The position numbers and the translations under genes are program-made. The notes below the pieces were generated by a model. The model saw only the letters and a list, made by a program, of their open reading frames with translations, was not told the DNA's origin and searched no databases. A stretch of DNA of 60,000 bases from contig CM043971.1 in the NCBI GenBank assembly GCA_014529385.2, positions 86,940,840 to 87,000,839 on the forward strand. Direction: 5' to 3'. The DNA comes from Adiantum capillus-veneris. Its lineage: Eukaryota; Streptophyta; Polypodiopsida; Polypodiales; Pteridaceae. Shown one piece after another: positions 8,878 to 20,222 of this stretch (its first letter is position 1; every line of letters begins with the position of its first letter).

Positions 8878-11800
8878 ATGAGTAGCGACGAGGATGTGGG
8901 ACCGTCCAGCCGAAACACCTATCTCTCAACGAGGGTCTTATGTCCTTGTAATCAATGCAAGCATGCTGTGCGACGGACAAGACGTGTTTCTTTGCAGCAC
9001 GTTCGCGAATTTGGCGAGTTCGATCCATCTATTATAGATCGAGTTGTTGCCAATTATAACTCATCGGACTCTGACGCTGGCCAACAAGCAGCAATCTTGC
9101 AACCCAATAGACGTATTCGCAGGCGCTTTGGTCAAGCAGCATATGTGAGGCCACAAGATGTAGCCTCTGACAGCTCGGGGGATGATCATGCAGAGCACAT
9201 TCCCAACAAGACAATGTTTGAGCCCGAGATTGATGAAATGATCGAGACGATCATGGATTCAGAAAGGCTTATCTATGATGATATGAAAAGTGAAGCCGAT
9301 ACATCATTGTATAATGGAGCACGTATGTCTAGATTGAAAGCACTCCTGGTTCTTCTCAACATGCAGGCAAAGTTTGGATGGAGTGACACTAGCGTCACAG
9401 CGCTTTTCAGGTGATCTATTACAATTAGTTTACTTTAATAGAACTCTAAATGTATAATGATCTGATAGATTTTTACACGACTGTATCATATTTTTATGTT
9501 GTGTAGATTGCTGAAAGAGCACATTCTACCAGCTGACAATGTGATGCCAGATTCCCGAGATGAAGCAAGAAAGATTTTGCGAAACTTGGGGATGGATTAC
9601 AATTCTATCCACGCTTGTCCTAATGACTGCATTCTTTTCAGAGGGGAATACACAGACATGGAGAAGTGTCCGAAATGTGATTCCGAAAGATATCGAGTAG
9701 ATCTCCACGGGACAAAAATTCCACAAAAGGTTTTGCGACATTTTCCTTTGCTTCCTCGCATCAAGCATTTCTTCGAATGTAAGTCCATGGCCGCCCTAGC
9801 ATCATGGCATGAGGAGAATAAATCTTCGGATGGTGTGCTACGAATTCCCGCAGATTGCGCAGCCTGGAAACATATAGATGGAACATGGTCGGATTTTGCC
9901 AGGGAAGCTCGAAATTTGCGCTTAGGCCTGGCTATGGATGGCGTAAATCCATTTGGTCAAAGATCAACATCTTACAGTGTATGGCCCGTTGTCATCGTCA
10001 ACTACAACATTCCCCCGTGGTTGACTACGAAGAAGGGGCACCTATGGCTAAGCTTGATTGTGCCAGGGCGATATAAAGTGGGGAATATGGATGTGTATCT
10101 TCGTCCACTATTGGAAGAGCTACAACAATTGTGGATTGGCATAGAGGTGGTGGATATGAGCCGACACACAGGACGACGGAATGCTTTGAGCAGAGGTATT
10201 CTAATGTGGACCATGCATGACTATCCCGGGCTAACAGAATGCTCAGGTGATCTATTGACACTCCTCTCTCAGACACTGTAAATCTTGTTTTTCCCCATAG
10301 TTGATCTATTATCATGTGTATACATGCAGGGCTTCAAACAAGCGGATACAGAGCATGTGTCACATGTGGACCTAGACTGAATGCACGTAGGGCACCCTCA
10401 CTGAAGAAGCAAATCTACGAAGGTCATCAAGCGTATCTTCCGGAGAATCATGTGTTACGCGACGGCTTTTTGGGAAGAGAGCTACCAAGGATGTCTGCAC
10501 AAGCATGGTTAGAGCAGAAGGAGATGTGCGATGACGGATTGCCTCCAGGGATGAAGAGACTATCTCTATGGTACGAGTTACCATACTGGCCCCGACTCGT
10601 GATCAATCACTTGCTCGATCCAATGCACATATTCAAGAATGTGGGTAATCTACTATGGGACCATTTGACCGGCAAGAAAGATACTTTGGGAGCCAGAGTT
10701 GACCTTAGAAATGTGGATCGTATGGAGCAATATTGGCCGCAAACAGCGTCTGATGGATCGATAAAACTTCCTAAAGCACCATGGATTTTCACAGGAGCCC
10801 AAGAACGCAAAGTAAAAGAGGCCATTCGATCTTTGCGGACCCCCACTGGCGTAATGCACTCGCTCCGAACGTGTTTTACTAAAGAAGGAAAGCTTACCGG
10901 TTTGAAGTCATACGATTGGCATAAAATGTGTCAGGTACGTTCATAGTGGACTTTAATATCATTGCATAAAATGTGGACTTTAATATCATTGCTGCACATA
11001 CTTTACAGTTTATTTTACCGGTTGCCATTGAGGGATGTTTGTCTCTCGACATCCGTAACACAATCTACAAACTTGCAAAGCTGGTGCAATGGATCTCACA
11101 AAAGGAGATCGACGTAGACTCCATACCATTCGCCAAACTAAATGCTGCGGAGCTTGTGTGCATGTTTGAGAAACATTTTCCTACTACAATGCTAACCATT
11201 CAGGTGCATCTTCTTATTCACATAGTTGATGAGGTGGAAATAGCTGGCACAGTTCATTCCAGATGGATGTTCTTCTTAGAGCGTTTCATGAAAACGCTTA
11301 AGGGATATGTGCGTCAAAAGGCACGTCCGGAGGGTAGCATGGCAGAAGGTTGGTTGGTATCAGAGTGCCTAGTGTACATTGGAGAGTGGCTAGACGGATT
11401 TGATAAATCCCGGGACACGCTATGGCGAACCATAGATGATGAGCGCATATCTGGGATTGTCATGTGCAATCTCGGTGTTGAGAAGAAGATGACGGAAGAT
11501 CTAGAGGCTAAAATCAACCGATTTTGCATGCTTCACAATCCAGTGATGCAAAAGTGGATTTCACAATATGAGGATGCAAAGCAAGAGCGACAAAGGGCAC
11601 GAATCGAGTGGAGACGGGGAAGACGACCACCGATGCACTATCCAGCGGTTCTGGAGAGCCTACCAACCTTCATGAGCTTAAGATGGTTGCACAACCAATT
11701 GAAAAGCGCACAACAATGCGGTGACGAAGTGACTGAAGAAGAGTGGGAGTACTCTCGGGGTTGCGCGACCAAGGTAAGTTTGCAATGTACGACTAGCAAG

Positions 11801-12606
11801 TGACTTTATTTATAAACGTTTGAACGGCCACTCATAATCTTTGTTCGTTGTAGTATAAGTCATACACAGCAGCATGGTGTAAAGGTCGACATTTTAGGGT
11901 GGAACGAATCGACAAAAAGCATTTTACTCAAGATTGTGGAATCATGGCAAAATTTGAACAGTCTAGTCGACGACGTTCCTCTGATGCAGATCCCGTGGTG
12001 GCGGAACTCACTTACTTCGGCACGCTGCAAGAGATTTTGAGGATCGATTACAGAGGATTTTTTGTCGACTTGTTCGACGTGCAATGGTTCAAGATAATCA
12101 TGGAGGGTCGAAACGCTACTGTGCGTAGAGGAGAGTCTGGTTTTCTTGAGGTGGATTCTACTAAGAAATGGACTGACCTAAGAGACACTTTCGTACTACC
12201 CGAGCATTGTGAACAAGTAAGTATATAAATAGTTAACATCCCCCTTTTACAAGTTATGTGCTTGAAAGCTCTCATGTAAGTTATGTGGCTCTGGCAGGTA
12301 GTATTTCATCCTACAAAGTCTACATCAAACTGGTGGTACGTCATAGAGGTAGCCCCTCGTAGTGCAAGGACGTATGAAGGCTACCATGTGCCAATCACAA
12401 CGACATCAATGGAGGAGATCAGAGAAGATGCTCAATCAGAAGCCGCTGCGGTGGTGCCAGACGAGCATCAAGATGCTACTACTCTATATGGGGTGCATGC
12501 AGAGGAGCTACAAAATGAAACAGAGGATATGTGTTTAAACGGAGAGCTCTATATAGATATAGGAAGTTATGCTGAGTTATGCGAGGATGAGAGAGAGATC
12601 TCTTAA
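8878..12606 (+). CDS. TNP2-type CACTA transposase, six exons, 1,104 codons
   Basis: Proposed exons are 8878-9410, 9507-10246, 10330-10934, 11009-11773, 11854-12216 and 12298-12606. All five introns are GT-AG, phases join exactly, and no stop interrupts 1,104 codons. The N-terminal region has a CPCNQC cluster (Transpos_assoc-like). Exon 2 has a CPNDC...CPKC zinc cluster and the TNP2 core: a candidate catalytic Asp in GLAMDGVNPFG and the WTMHDYPGL box. The exon 2-3 join gives the family motif SGYRACVTCG. Exons 3-4 carry DUF4218 (PMHIFKNV; HSRWMFFLERFMKTLK). Exon 5 carries DUF4216 (TYFGTLQEILRIDY). The protein would cut and join the transposon ends in the nucleus. It lies just upstream of the second transposon gene. 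The start was chosen as the first ATG of the conserved frame; an upstream non-coding exon is possible. Confidence 0.9.
9411..9506 (+). other. Intron 1 of the TNP2-type gene
   Basis: GTGATC...TGTGTAG. Joining 9410 to 9507 restores an Arg codon and the frame LLKEH. Confidence 0.85.
10935..11008 (+). other. Intron 3 of the TNP2-type gene with an internal duplication
   Basis: GTACGT...TTTACAG. It holds a short direct duplication (TGGACTTTAATATCATTGC twice, about 10948-10966 and 10974-10992). The join gives DWHKMCQ followed by FILPVAIEG. Confidence 0.8.
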
Positions 12607-12878
12607 AGCCACAAATATTGTATTTGAACAATTTTGCTCCGTGCTGTAAAAGCTCTAGCTCTCTAAGTAGCTTCCATGGTGTGTAACGCTCTTTTCTACT
12701 CGCGCTCACATCTTTTGATTGAAAATTCTGAGTTTTCGACTTGCCTCTTCTACCACTCGATTCATTGCGTCATTGTATTTATATGCGTCATTACGACATT
12801 GTATTTAATGGTCTTTGCGTCATTGTCTACTCTATTCATTCAATATTAAGTTTAAATATTCGTGTGTTTAATGCAGGT

Positions 12879-14192
12879 ATGGATGATGAGGAGTTTCTTT
12901 CTTCTTTGTCACCGCAGCAGAGACAGTGGTACGTGGAGCGTCATCGCTCTGGCGCATCATCGCGCGTTCCTACACCATCCGCATCTCCCTCTCTTTCGGA
13001 GCATTCGGCGCGCTCCGAAGCTTCGGCGTCGACGAGACGAGCGTCACACTCGTCTAGACACCGGCGCTCTAGTGGTGGCGGTGGCGGTTGTTGTGGGGAT
13101 TCCGCCACCGATGCCTCCACACCGCCTCGTGTTCGACGAGGCTCTTTACCCTCCCCTTCTTTGCCCGCCCCCACACCAGCCACAGCATCGCCATCTACGC
13201 CAGGTTTTGCACGGCTGACTATTCCTAGAAGCTACACACCTCTACCTACTCCGCCAGGAGCCACCCCACTCGACACTCCTCGCTTCGGGGCCCAGACGCC
13301 GGTGGAGACACCTGACGTCCGTACCCCCATCGACACGCCGCTAGAGACCCCTGCCGGGACACCCAGGTTCACGCGTCACCGGCCAGAGGGCTTGCCTTAC
13401 TCCGTCGACATCAGCGGCGGCATCATCATGGATGATGACGGCAAGAAGGTGATCTCGCGCATGCGTGGTCTTTGCTCTCAGCTATTTAGACACTATATAC
13501 TAAACAAATGGAGTGAAGTACCAAGTGATTTAAAAAACAGAGTCATTAGCATACTTCATGATGAGTTTCCCGTTCCAACACGGGATCAGCGCTTCAATGA
13601 AGACCTGATGAAGATTCGAATGCGCGAATACTGCAAACACAAGCGTTCCGAAGTGCAAAAAGCAATCAAGAATGGGTGGAATAGGCCAGATTGGCTGGCC
13701 AAAGAAGATTGGAAGAATGCGAAGAAAGCAGCGCGCGAGAATCCCGACAAGTGGAAGCAACAAAAGGATGCAGCCAGAGCGCGAGTAGAGGCAGGGAGCT
13801 CGCACCACTTGGGGAGCGGTGGATGGGCATCATTTGAGGCCGATTTTGTAAGTCTTTTCACATTGCTCTTTATGCATGTTCGATAGTTTAGGGTTTATGA
13901 GTTTTTTAGCTCTAACATAATGAAATCTTTGTATGTTTTGACAGTGGTCGATGACAGGACGTGATCCCACACCGTGCGAGCGCGAGTACGCAGGCAGGAA
14001 GGGCTTAAACGCCCTGATGGACATTCTCAGTTCTCGCGGCGGCATGGTTAGTATTAGGGTTTACTCTTTTTTATTTTTTGTATTGTTTTATAAATGTCGT
14101 TATATGTTTATATTTACTGAAAACTGTCTTATTGTCTTTTTTTGCAGAATCCGACAGATACGCCGCTTGGACGCGATGAGACGTCTGATTAG
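12879..14192 (+). CDS. Transposase_24 / TNPA-type CACTA protein, three exons, 371 codons
   Basis: Proposed exons are 12879-13847, 13945-14046 and 14148-14192, with GT-AG introns and all exons in phase 0. The N-terminal 170 residues are Ser/Pro/Thr-rich with many TP dipeptides and a poly-Gly run, so probably disordered. The following part (WSEVPSDLKNRVISILHDEF, then KNAKKAARENPDKW) fits the plant Transposase_24 domain found beside TNP2 genes. A short tail contains MTGRDPTPCEREYAGRKG. In En/Spm the companion protein binds subterminal repeats, so the GCGTCGCTAT arrays are the likely targets. That is inference. The start is the ATG just after an apparent acceptor-like TTTAATGCAG. Confidence 0.75.
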
Positions 14193-14510
14193 ACGACGTC
14201 AGTTTAGCCGTAGCTAGATAGCATTAGTTTAGGGTTTCTCATAGCTTATGTATCATGAGACGGATTTTATACGTCTTTTTGAACCATGTATATTATTACA
14301 TTTGTCACCGCAATTCCTTTTGCCAATCAATTCTTTATGCCTATGATGTTGTACAATTGTCATTATTACATTTGCCAATCAATTCAGTTTGTCTATGATG
14401 TGTACAATTGTCAATTTTGCAAACAATGCGTCTTGTGGGTGACTATTTTGGGTCTATTATTTACCTTTGCACTTTTTTTAAAAAGTGAATCAAGTACAAT
14501 ATGGTTGATG
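14193..14510 (+). other. 3' region after the TNPA-type gene
   Basis: AT-rich and non-coding, with a short duplicated tract (TTACATTTGCC / CAATCAATTC..., near 14297-14390). No clear poly(A) signal was fixed. Confidence 0.5.
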
Positions 14511-14539
14511 GGTGGCAGGGCATTCAATGCCCTGCCACC
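14511..14539. repeat. Perfect 29-bp palindrome near the right end
   Basis: Two 14-base arms (GGTGGCAGGGCATT and its complement) flank a single C at 14525. Same size and symmetry as 7299-7327 at the left end, but unrelated in sequence. Confidence 0.9.
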
Positions 14540-14555
14540 AAAAAAATATTCTCTC

Positions 14556-14780
14556 AGGCGTCGCTATAAGCGTCGCTATTTATGGCTCTGTAGCGTCGCT
14601 ATATGCGTCGCTATACTCTTCTGTGAGAGCGTCGCTATCTGCGTCGCTATGAGCGTCGCTATATAGCGACGCCTATAGCGACGCAGATAGCGACGCTCTC
14701 GTAGCGACGCTTTTAGCGACGGTTATAGCGACGCCGGGGGTTATAAAAACCCAGTGTATTTCCGTCGCTAAGAGCGTCAC
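14556..14780. repeat. Right subterminal repeat array with a loopless hairpin
   Basis: About fourteen GCGTCGCTAT / ATAGCGACGC units, again in two opposed runs. Bases 14625-14662 pair with 14663-14700 with two mismatches and no loop. The unit is the same as in the left array, as expected for binding sites shared by both ends. Confidence 0.9.
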
Positions 14781-14792
14781 AAGAGCACACAA

Positions 14793-14804
14793 CCTCTTGT
14801 AGTG
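14793..14804 (-). repeat. CACTA right terminal inverted repeat
   Basis: CCTCTTGTAGTG, exact complement of 7086-7097, followed by the second AAG duplication. Confidence 0.95.
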
Positions 14805-14807
14805 AAG
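14805..14807 (+). repeat. Target site duplication AAG, right copy
   Basis: Matches 7083-7085. Removing the transposon and one copy restores the site seen in B'. Confidence 0.95.
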
Positions 14808-17800
14808 GTTATGTGGATGTTGGAGCCCAAATATGTGTCATAACACACTCATGTGTTGAGAAGATGGGTCTTACAGTGACTGGGGTGTCTCCGGATCAGA
14901 TTGGCAAACCATCAGAAAGTACTATTAGCCTATATGGAAAGACAGGTGCCAAGAATCTTTATAATATGGACACAAGGAAACGATTGGAGGAGCTTTATGA
15001 AGATGAAGATGAGTCTAGTGGTGAAGACTATTCCACAGTATCTCACGAGGAAAGTGAAAGTACTACCAGCAGTGATGAGGATGCTGATGTTGCATTTCTT
15101 TTTAAGGACAAAGAAACCCAGGAGTCTGGTTTAGTTGCATTTGCGAATGAAGTTGAAGATGAAAGTGAAGGGCCTTATGAAGTGATTGAAGGGCTGATGC
15201 AAACCAAGGTTGAATTGTCAAAGAAGCAGGATTTGATGACACAAATGATCAATGGAGACCTCTCAGCCATTGAGAAGGAGATATATTTGCACATGATGGC
15301 TAGCTTTCCTGATTTTTTCATTACTTCATATGAAGAAATTAGAGGGTTCAAGGGTGAAGAGATGCATATAGAGCTGAAAGAAGGTGCTAAGCCAATGCAG
15401 AAAAGACTAAGAAGGATGGGCAAGAGCAGATGGAAGCCTTGCGGGAAGAGGTGGACAAGTTATTGAAGGCAGGGTTCATAGTCCCAGTGGAGACCACAGA
15501 ATGGGTGAGTCCAGTAGTAGTCAGTCCAAAGAAGGATGTGAAGTGGAGGATTTGTGTAGATTTTAAGCCCTTAAATTCAGCGAGTAAGAAGAACCCATAT
15601 CCTCTTCCATTCATCGATCAAATCTTGGATTTAGTGGGCAGGTTATGAGAGGTACAGTGTGTGTGATGGTTTTTCAGGCTATTTTCAATTGAAGATTTCT
15701 CTTAAAGACCGAACAAAGACAACTTTCATTATTCCATGGGGTTGTTATTGCTACACGGTATTGCCATTTGGGTTATCAAATGGCCCATCTTTCTATCAAG
15801 AGAGAGTAAATTGGGTATTGTCACCATTCATTGGCAGTTGTGTTATAGCTTTTATGGACGACTTCCGTGTCTAAAGCAGTAGGGATGAACACCATGAGAA
15901 GTTGCAGATGGTATTGGCTCGAGATGATGAATGTGGAGGACAACTAAATCCAAGGAAATGTCATCTAGCACAGCCAAGGGTGAAGTTATTTGGCCATATG
16001 GTGTCAGAAAATGGCATTGAGGCTGATCCGGACAAGGTTAAGTCTATTAGTCTTCTTCCATCACCTACGAGTACAAAGCAATTGGAAACCTTTATACACA
16101 AAGTGAAATACATGGCGCAGTTTATTCCATTGTCTTCACAACTCCTTTAACCATTACAACAGGTGGAAAAGCATGATCCATGGCAATGGGATGACAAGTG
16201 TGAAGAAGTGTTTCAAGAGGTGAAAGAGGTGCTAGGGGGGTTGTCAACCATGCAGGCTCCTGATTGGGAGAAAGTATTCTATGTAAATCCATCAGTAGGG
16301 GATGATTCCATTGGAGCCATGCTATTGCAAAAGGGGAAGGGAAGTCATTATATGAGGCGAGTGTATTGTGCAAGCCGAGTGAAGTTGGTAGCAGAGAGAA
16401 AATTCTCGGAAGTAGAGCTAGTGATGGCCAGTGTAATATTTTCTTTTGTCGATGATTTTGTCATTACTTGCTACCACGACCTTTTGTTTTCTTGACGAGT
16501 TACGCCTTTTTGCCACATTGAATTAATGGCACTAACATGTCAAATGTGGTCAAGAAATGGGTAATTGAGCTGCAAGAGTTTGAGTTCTCTTTTCTAGTGG
16601 AAGATAGTACAAGAGCTACCCTAGTTGATTTACAAGGAGAATCCCCTTATTGTTAAGGAAGAGGCGGTGAGAAAGGTAGTTGAAGAAGTTCCACAGATCA
16701 GCAATGCTCATGTGTTGTTCTTTGATGGCTCATACAGAAAGAGACATGATGCGGCTTCCGGGGGTATAGCACTTTATGATCCAGAGGGGAAGCTAGTATG
16801 CAAGATCAGAGGGTTCAAATTGGATGCACATACTAACAATGAGGCTGAATATGCTACATTGGAGGCCGGATTACACATTTGTTTGAAGCATGGGATTAGA
16901 AGGTTGAGCATCAAAGGTGATGCCTTGTTAGTTGTGAAGCAAGTGTTGGGTGTGTGGAGCAAGAACACCTCATTGAAGGAAATGTGTTTCAGAATTAAAG
17001 GCCTGTTAAAAAAGTTTGAAGCATGGAGCATCAGACACATTGAACGTGCTGTAAATGGAGAGGCACATGAAGCAGCTCAAAGCATGATTGGGGAGCTATT
17101 TGTGTTGAGGACCAATTTACCTCTTTTTCATGGCCGGGAAACTTTGGCTCAAGAAGAGGAGTTTTTGTTAGCAGGAATCATTCCGAAGGAGATTTAGAAG
17201 TCTAAGAAGTATGGTTTTGTGCGTAGAGTATACAGGTACAAATTGATTGGTGATGTCTTATACATGAAAGGGGCTGATCTTGTGTTGAGACGTGTACCTT
17301 GACGGGAGGAGCTTTATAGAGTGTTGGAAGAGAATCATGAAGGCGCATGTGGCGGCCATTTTTCTCTAAAGATCACCTTGCATAAGATCTTGCAAGAGGG
17401 GTATGTATGGCCTAGTTTGCACAAGAATGTTCACCATTGCTATATGTCCTGCAATAGGTGTCAAGAATTTGGGAAGAGAGTGTTGAAGCCAGAGCTACGA
17501 AAAACCATTATGGCGTTTGATGTGTTTGAAAAGTGGGGGATTGATGCAATAGGCCCGTTACCTATCACAAGCAGGGGCAAAAGCTATATTTTGACTGCAG
17601 TGGACTATCTCTCTAGATGGCAAGAGGCTATAGTAGTAAAACAGATCACTGCAAAGGATGTGGAAAAATTTGTGTATGATGAAATATGTTGCATGTTTGG
17701 GGTGCCATTAGAGCTACTTTCGGATAAGGGGTCAGGATTCAGAGCTAAACTACTATACTTTTTATGCGCAAATATGAAGATTATGCATCAACATACCACT

Positions 17801-18501
17801 CCTTATTACCCACAGTGTAATGGCTTAAATGAAAGATTCAATGGTGAGTTGGTACAAATTCTTTCGAAAGTGACAGAGCACCAAGGAAAGAATTGGGACT
17901 TGGAATTTCCTAGTGCATTATGGGCTTACCGTACTTCGGTGAAGACAGGTACAGGGTTACTCCATTTCATTTGGTATATGGAAAGGAAGCACTATTGCCT
18001 GTGGAGGTAGAGTTGCCTGCAGTAAAGATTCTAGAGAAGTTTCTTGGTCCGCCTAGTGATGCATTCAAAGAGAGGCTCTTGCAGTTACAAGAGGTTCAGT
18101 TGGATAGGATGAGTGCATTGGAGCATTATGGGCAAATGCAAGATAGGGCTTTGGCAAAGATAAATGAAAAGGTCAAAAGTAAGGGTATCAAGAAGCATGA
18201 CTTGGTTTTGTGCTACAACAATAAGTTGGACAACACCTTCCAAAAGAAGTTTCAGAGTAAGTGGGAAGGCCCTTTCAAGGTAGTGGAGTGTTTTCCGAAT
18301 GGTACATATCAGTTGGCTAGCCTGGATGGGATTCTACATTATTCAAGGGTAAATGGATGGATTATTAAATTATATCATGCTAGGTTAATGATGGTGGAGC
18401 AAGATGAGCTGTCGATGGAACAAGTGATGTATGTGAAGGATGAGGAGACTTGTGACGCTGCGAGTCTCATATCGCTTTTTGCTGCTACTGATCATGAATG
18501 A
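14808..18501 (+). pseudogene. Element B pol remnant: protease, spacer, RT, two RNase H, integrase
   Basis: It resumes at the retropepsin active-site motif (GYVDVGAQICVIT). An Asp/Glu/Ser-rich spacer follows to about 15150, then RT (WVSPVVVSPKKDVKWRICVD; active site FMDDF near 15855-15866), the first RNase H (16163-16495), the plant-type second RNase H (FFDGSYRKR, NNEAEYATL; 16625-17197) and the integrase (17198-18501). The integrase has a HHCC finger and DDE residues in WGIDAIGP, LLSDKGSGF and NGLNERFNG. Defects seen: loss of part of the protease relative to B', frameshifts near 15420, 15640 and 17970, stops at 15872-15874, 16148-16150, 16493-16495, 17195-17197 and about 17300. No functional protein is expected. 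Confidence 0.88.
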
Positions 18502-18528
18502 TCTAGCAGGCTAGGGATGGGCAAATTA

Positions 18529-19474
18529 TGTCATGAGTTTTTTGGAGCAAGGGATTGTGCATATGTACATACCCATGCATGGTGCATCGAATAAAAGATT
18601 GCCCATTTTCCAAAGCTAGGTGGTTACGTGGGGGCCACATGTGTACAGGTAGGACAGGGTGTACATAGTGCATCAATTTTCACTATCACCAGTACCAGTG
18701 TGTTTTTTCTATAATAATGAGGAGTTGCTAGCACGTAAAACGTCTCGAGGAAGCTATCCACGGGCCGACGACATGAGGTAAGCAGGTGCTTCAGATGGCA
18801 TCTAGTGGCATCAGGACGTCTAATGGAGTCAATATTTGCATGTGGATGAGTACGGACACAACGTGGGTGTTTTCTTGTGATAATTATGAAGAACGGTCAT
18901 CATGAGGACCATATTTTGGGGCCACTTCATGTGGTGTAGGGATGCATTATTGAAACAAGTCGAGTGCCAGGTGTGCGTATGGATGCAGAAGGGTGACAAC
19001 TATGCACTACGAGGTCAGTTTTTGGCCTGTTCGGGGTCCGTTTGAGGTCATCTAAAAGGCCAAGGGTGCCCAACTAATAAATCTATGTGTGGGAACTGAA
19101 AAAAATGAGAGAAGTCCGGAAAAAACGTGGAGAGAAGAGGAGGAACAGCCGCAACTGTGTTTTTGGGGTTTTTGGAGCTTGTTTTGGCCGTGAACTGCTC
19201 ATCCGAGGTCGGATTTTAGCACTTTGACATTGCAGACTTGGGTTTTGGGCCGTTCCAGACGTGATGGCGTTGTCCATTTTTCCAAATTCTTCACTCTTTT
19301 TTTTGCTGTTTTGGCTGTGTAAGTTTCTCCTATGAGCGAAGCTTCTGCTCTAATTTGTGATTGTATCTGGCAAGTTTTACCTATATTGTGTGAGCTACTT
19401 GCCCCATTGGTGTTGGCCCAAGATCTATTGTATCTAAACATAAAAAATTCTCCTCTTTTGAGCTGAGTTTTTTG

Positions 19475-19531
<57 letters not shown>

Positions 19532-19598
19532 GTGGAGTGGGCAAATGTGTAGTTCCCTGTCTCAGCCAGGTGGGTTGTGTAAGCCGAGTGGTGCCCCA

Positions 19599-19646
<48 letters not shown>

Positions 19647-19705
19647 CATCCCAAGAGTGTGTGTCGGGTCATTATAGAGGCATTGTGTGTGTTTCCATCC
19701 CGCTT
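18529..19705 (+). repeat. Element B 3' LTR, truncated
   Basis: It starts TGTCATGAG after a purine-rich stretch (GGCTAGGGATGGGCAAA). It matches the two B' LTRs through a TATA-like TATAATAA (18710-18717), a (CT)n run (about 19480-19529) and a (GT)n run (about 19601-19644). Clear similarity stops around 19705, about 160 bp short of the full 1,337-bp B' LTR end. Confidence 0.8.
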
Positions 19706-20222
19706 ACAACGTCTAGCTTTTTTTTCCAAAAATAATAATAATAATTATTTGTATTTTCTAAAATTCATATCCGCATTTTTGGTCCCCTTGTGGTACGTAT
19801 CAACTTGACCAATTTGTCCTCATCATCAAGAGATAAGGCCACACAGTCCCCCCTCATTAAAATTAGTCAAGACTAGCCTCTCCTTTTCATGTGACTGTGT
19901 GTCCCACTTTGTCCCCTCCTATGTGAGTCCAGGTGAGTCCATGTGCCTTCATGTGTCATCCATGTGTATTCTTTTGTCTTCATAATTATTTTATTTATTT
20001 TCTTAATGATAATCTACTTTACATTTTTAAGTTAAACTTTATAGTCTTATACTAACTTTACAGTAGTAAGAGAAAATTCTACAATCAGATAAATGAGTAT
20101 TGTAATAAGCTAGACAGTCTTTTGTATAGCTAAATATGTCAGAATTTTGTAGCGTAAATTTTAAACTCTAGGTTTTCTCAGCCTATGATTCATAATTTGA
20201 ACTCGAATATCTTAAATAATGA
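19706..20222. other. AT-rich non-coding stretch
   Basis: No ORF, RNA gene or repeat with a partner in the window was recognised. It separates the truncated B LTR from a chromovirus fragment. Confidence 0.5.

Larger units (their letters stand above)
7086..14804 (+). mobile_element. CACTA (En/Spm, CMC superfamily) DNA transposon, 7,719 bp
   Basis: The ends are CACTACAAGAGG and its exact complement CCTCTTGTAGTG, flanked by AAG duplications. Inside each end lies an array of GCGTCGCTAT-type repeats in both orientations. Two spliced genes on the plus strand lie between them: a TNP2-type transposase (8878-12606) and a Transposase_24 / TNPA-type gene (12879-14192). The left 1.8 kb has microsatellites and a captured HMA-gene fragment. 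The boundaries are exact because the empty site is present in B'. Confidence 0.97.
5159..19705 (+). mobile_element. Tat-type LTR retrotransposon B, split by a CACTA transposon
   Basis: Two segments, 5159-7085 and 14805-19705, form one element interrupted by the CACTA insertion. It aligns throughout with the minus-strand copy B' (27142-34767): leader, gag, protease, RT, RNase H, second RNase H, integrase and LTR. Its leader is recognisable only from ATGATGGCTGG (about 5160). The first 370 or so leader bases and the 5' LTR are missing here and probably lie beyond E1, to the left of the window. The 3' LTR is truncated near 19705. Confidence 0.85.
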
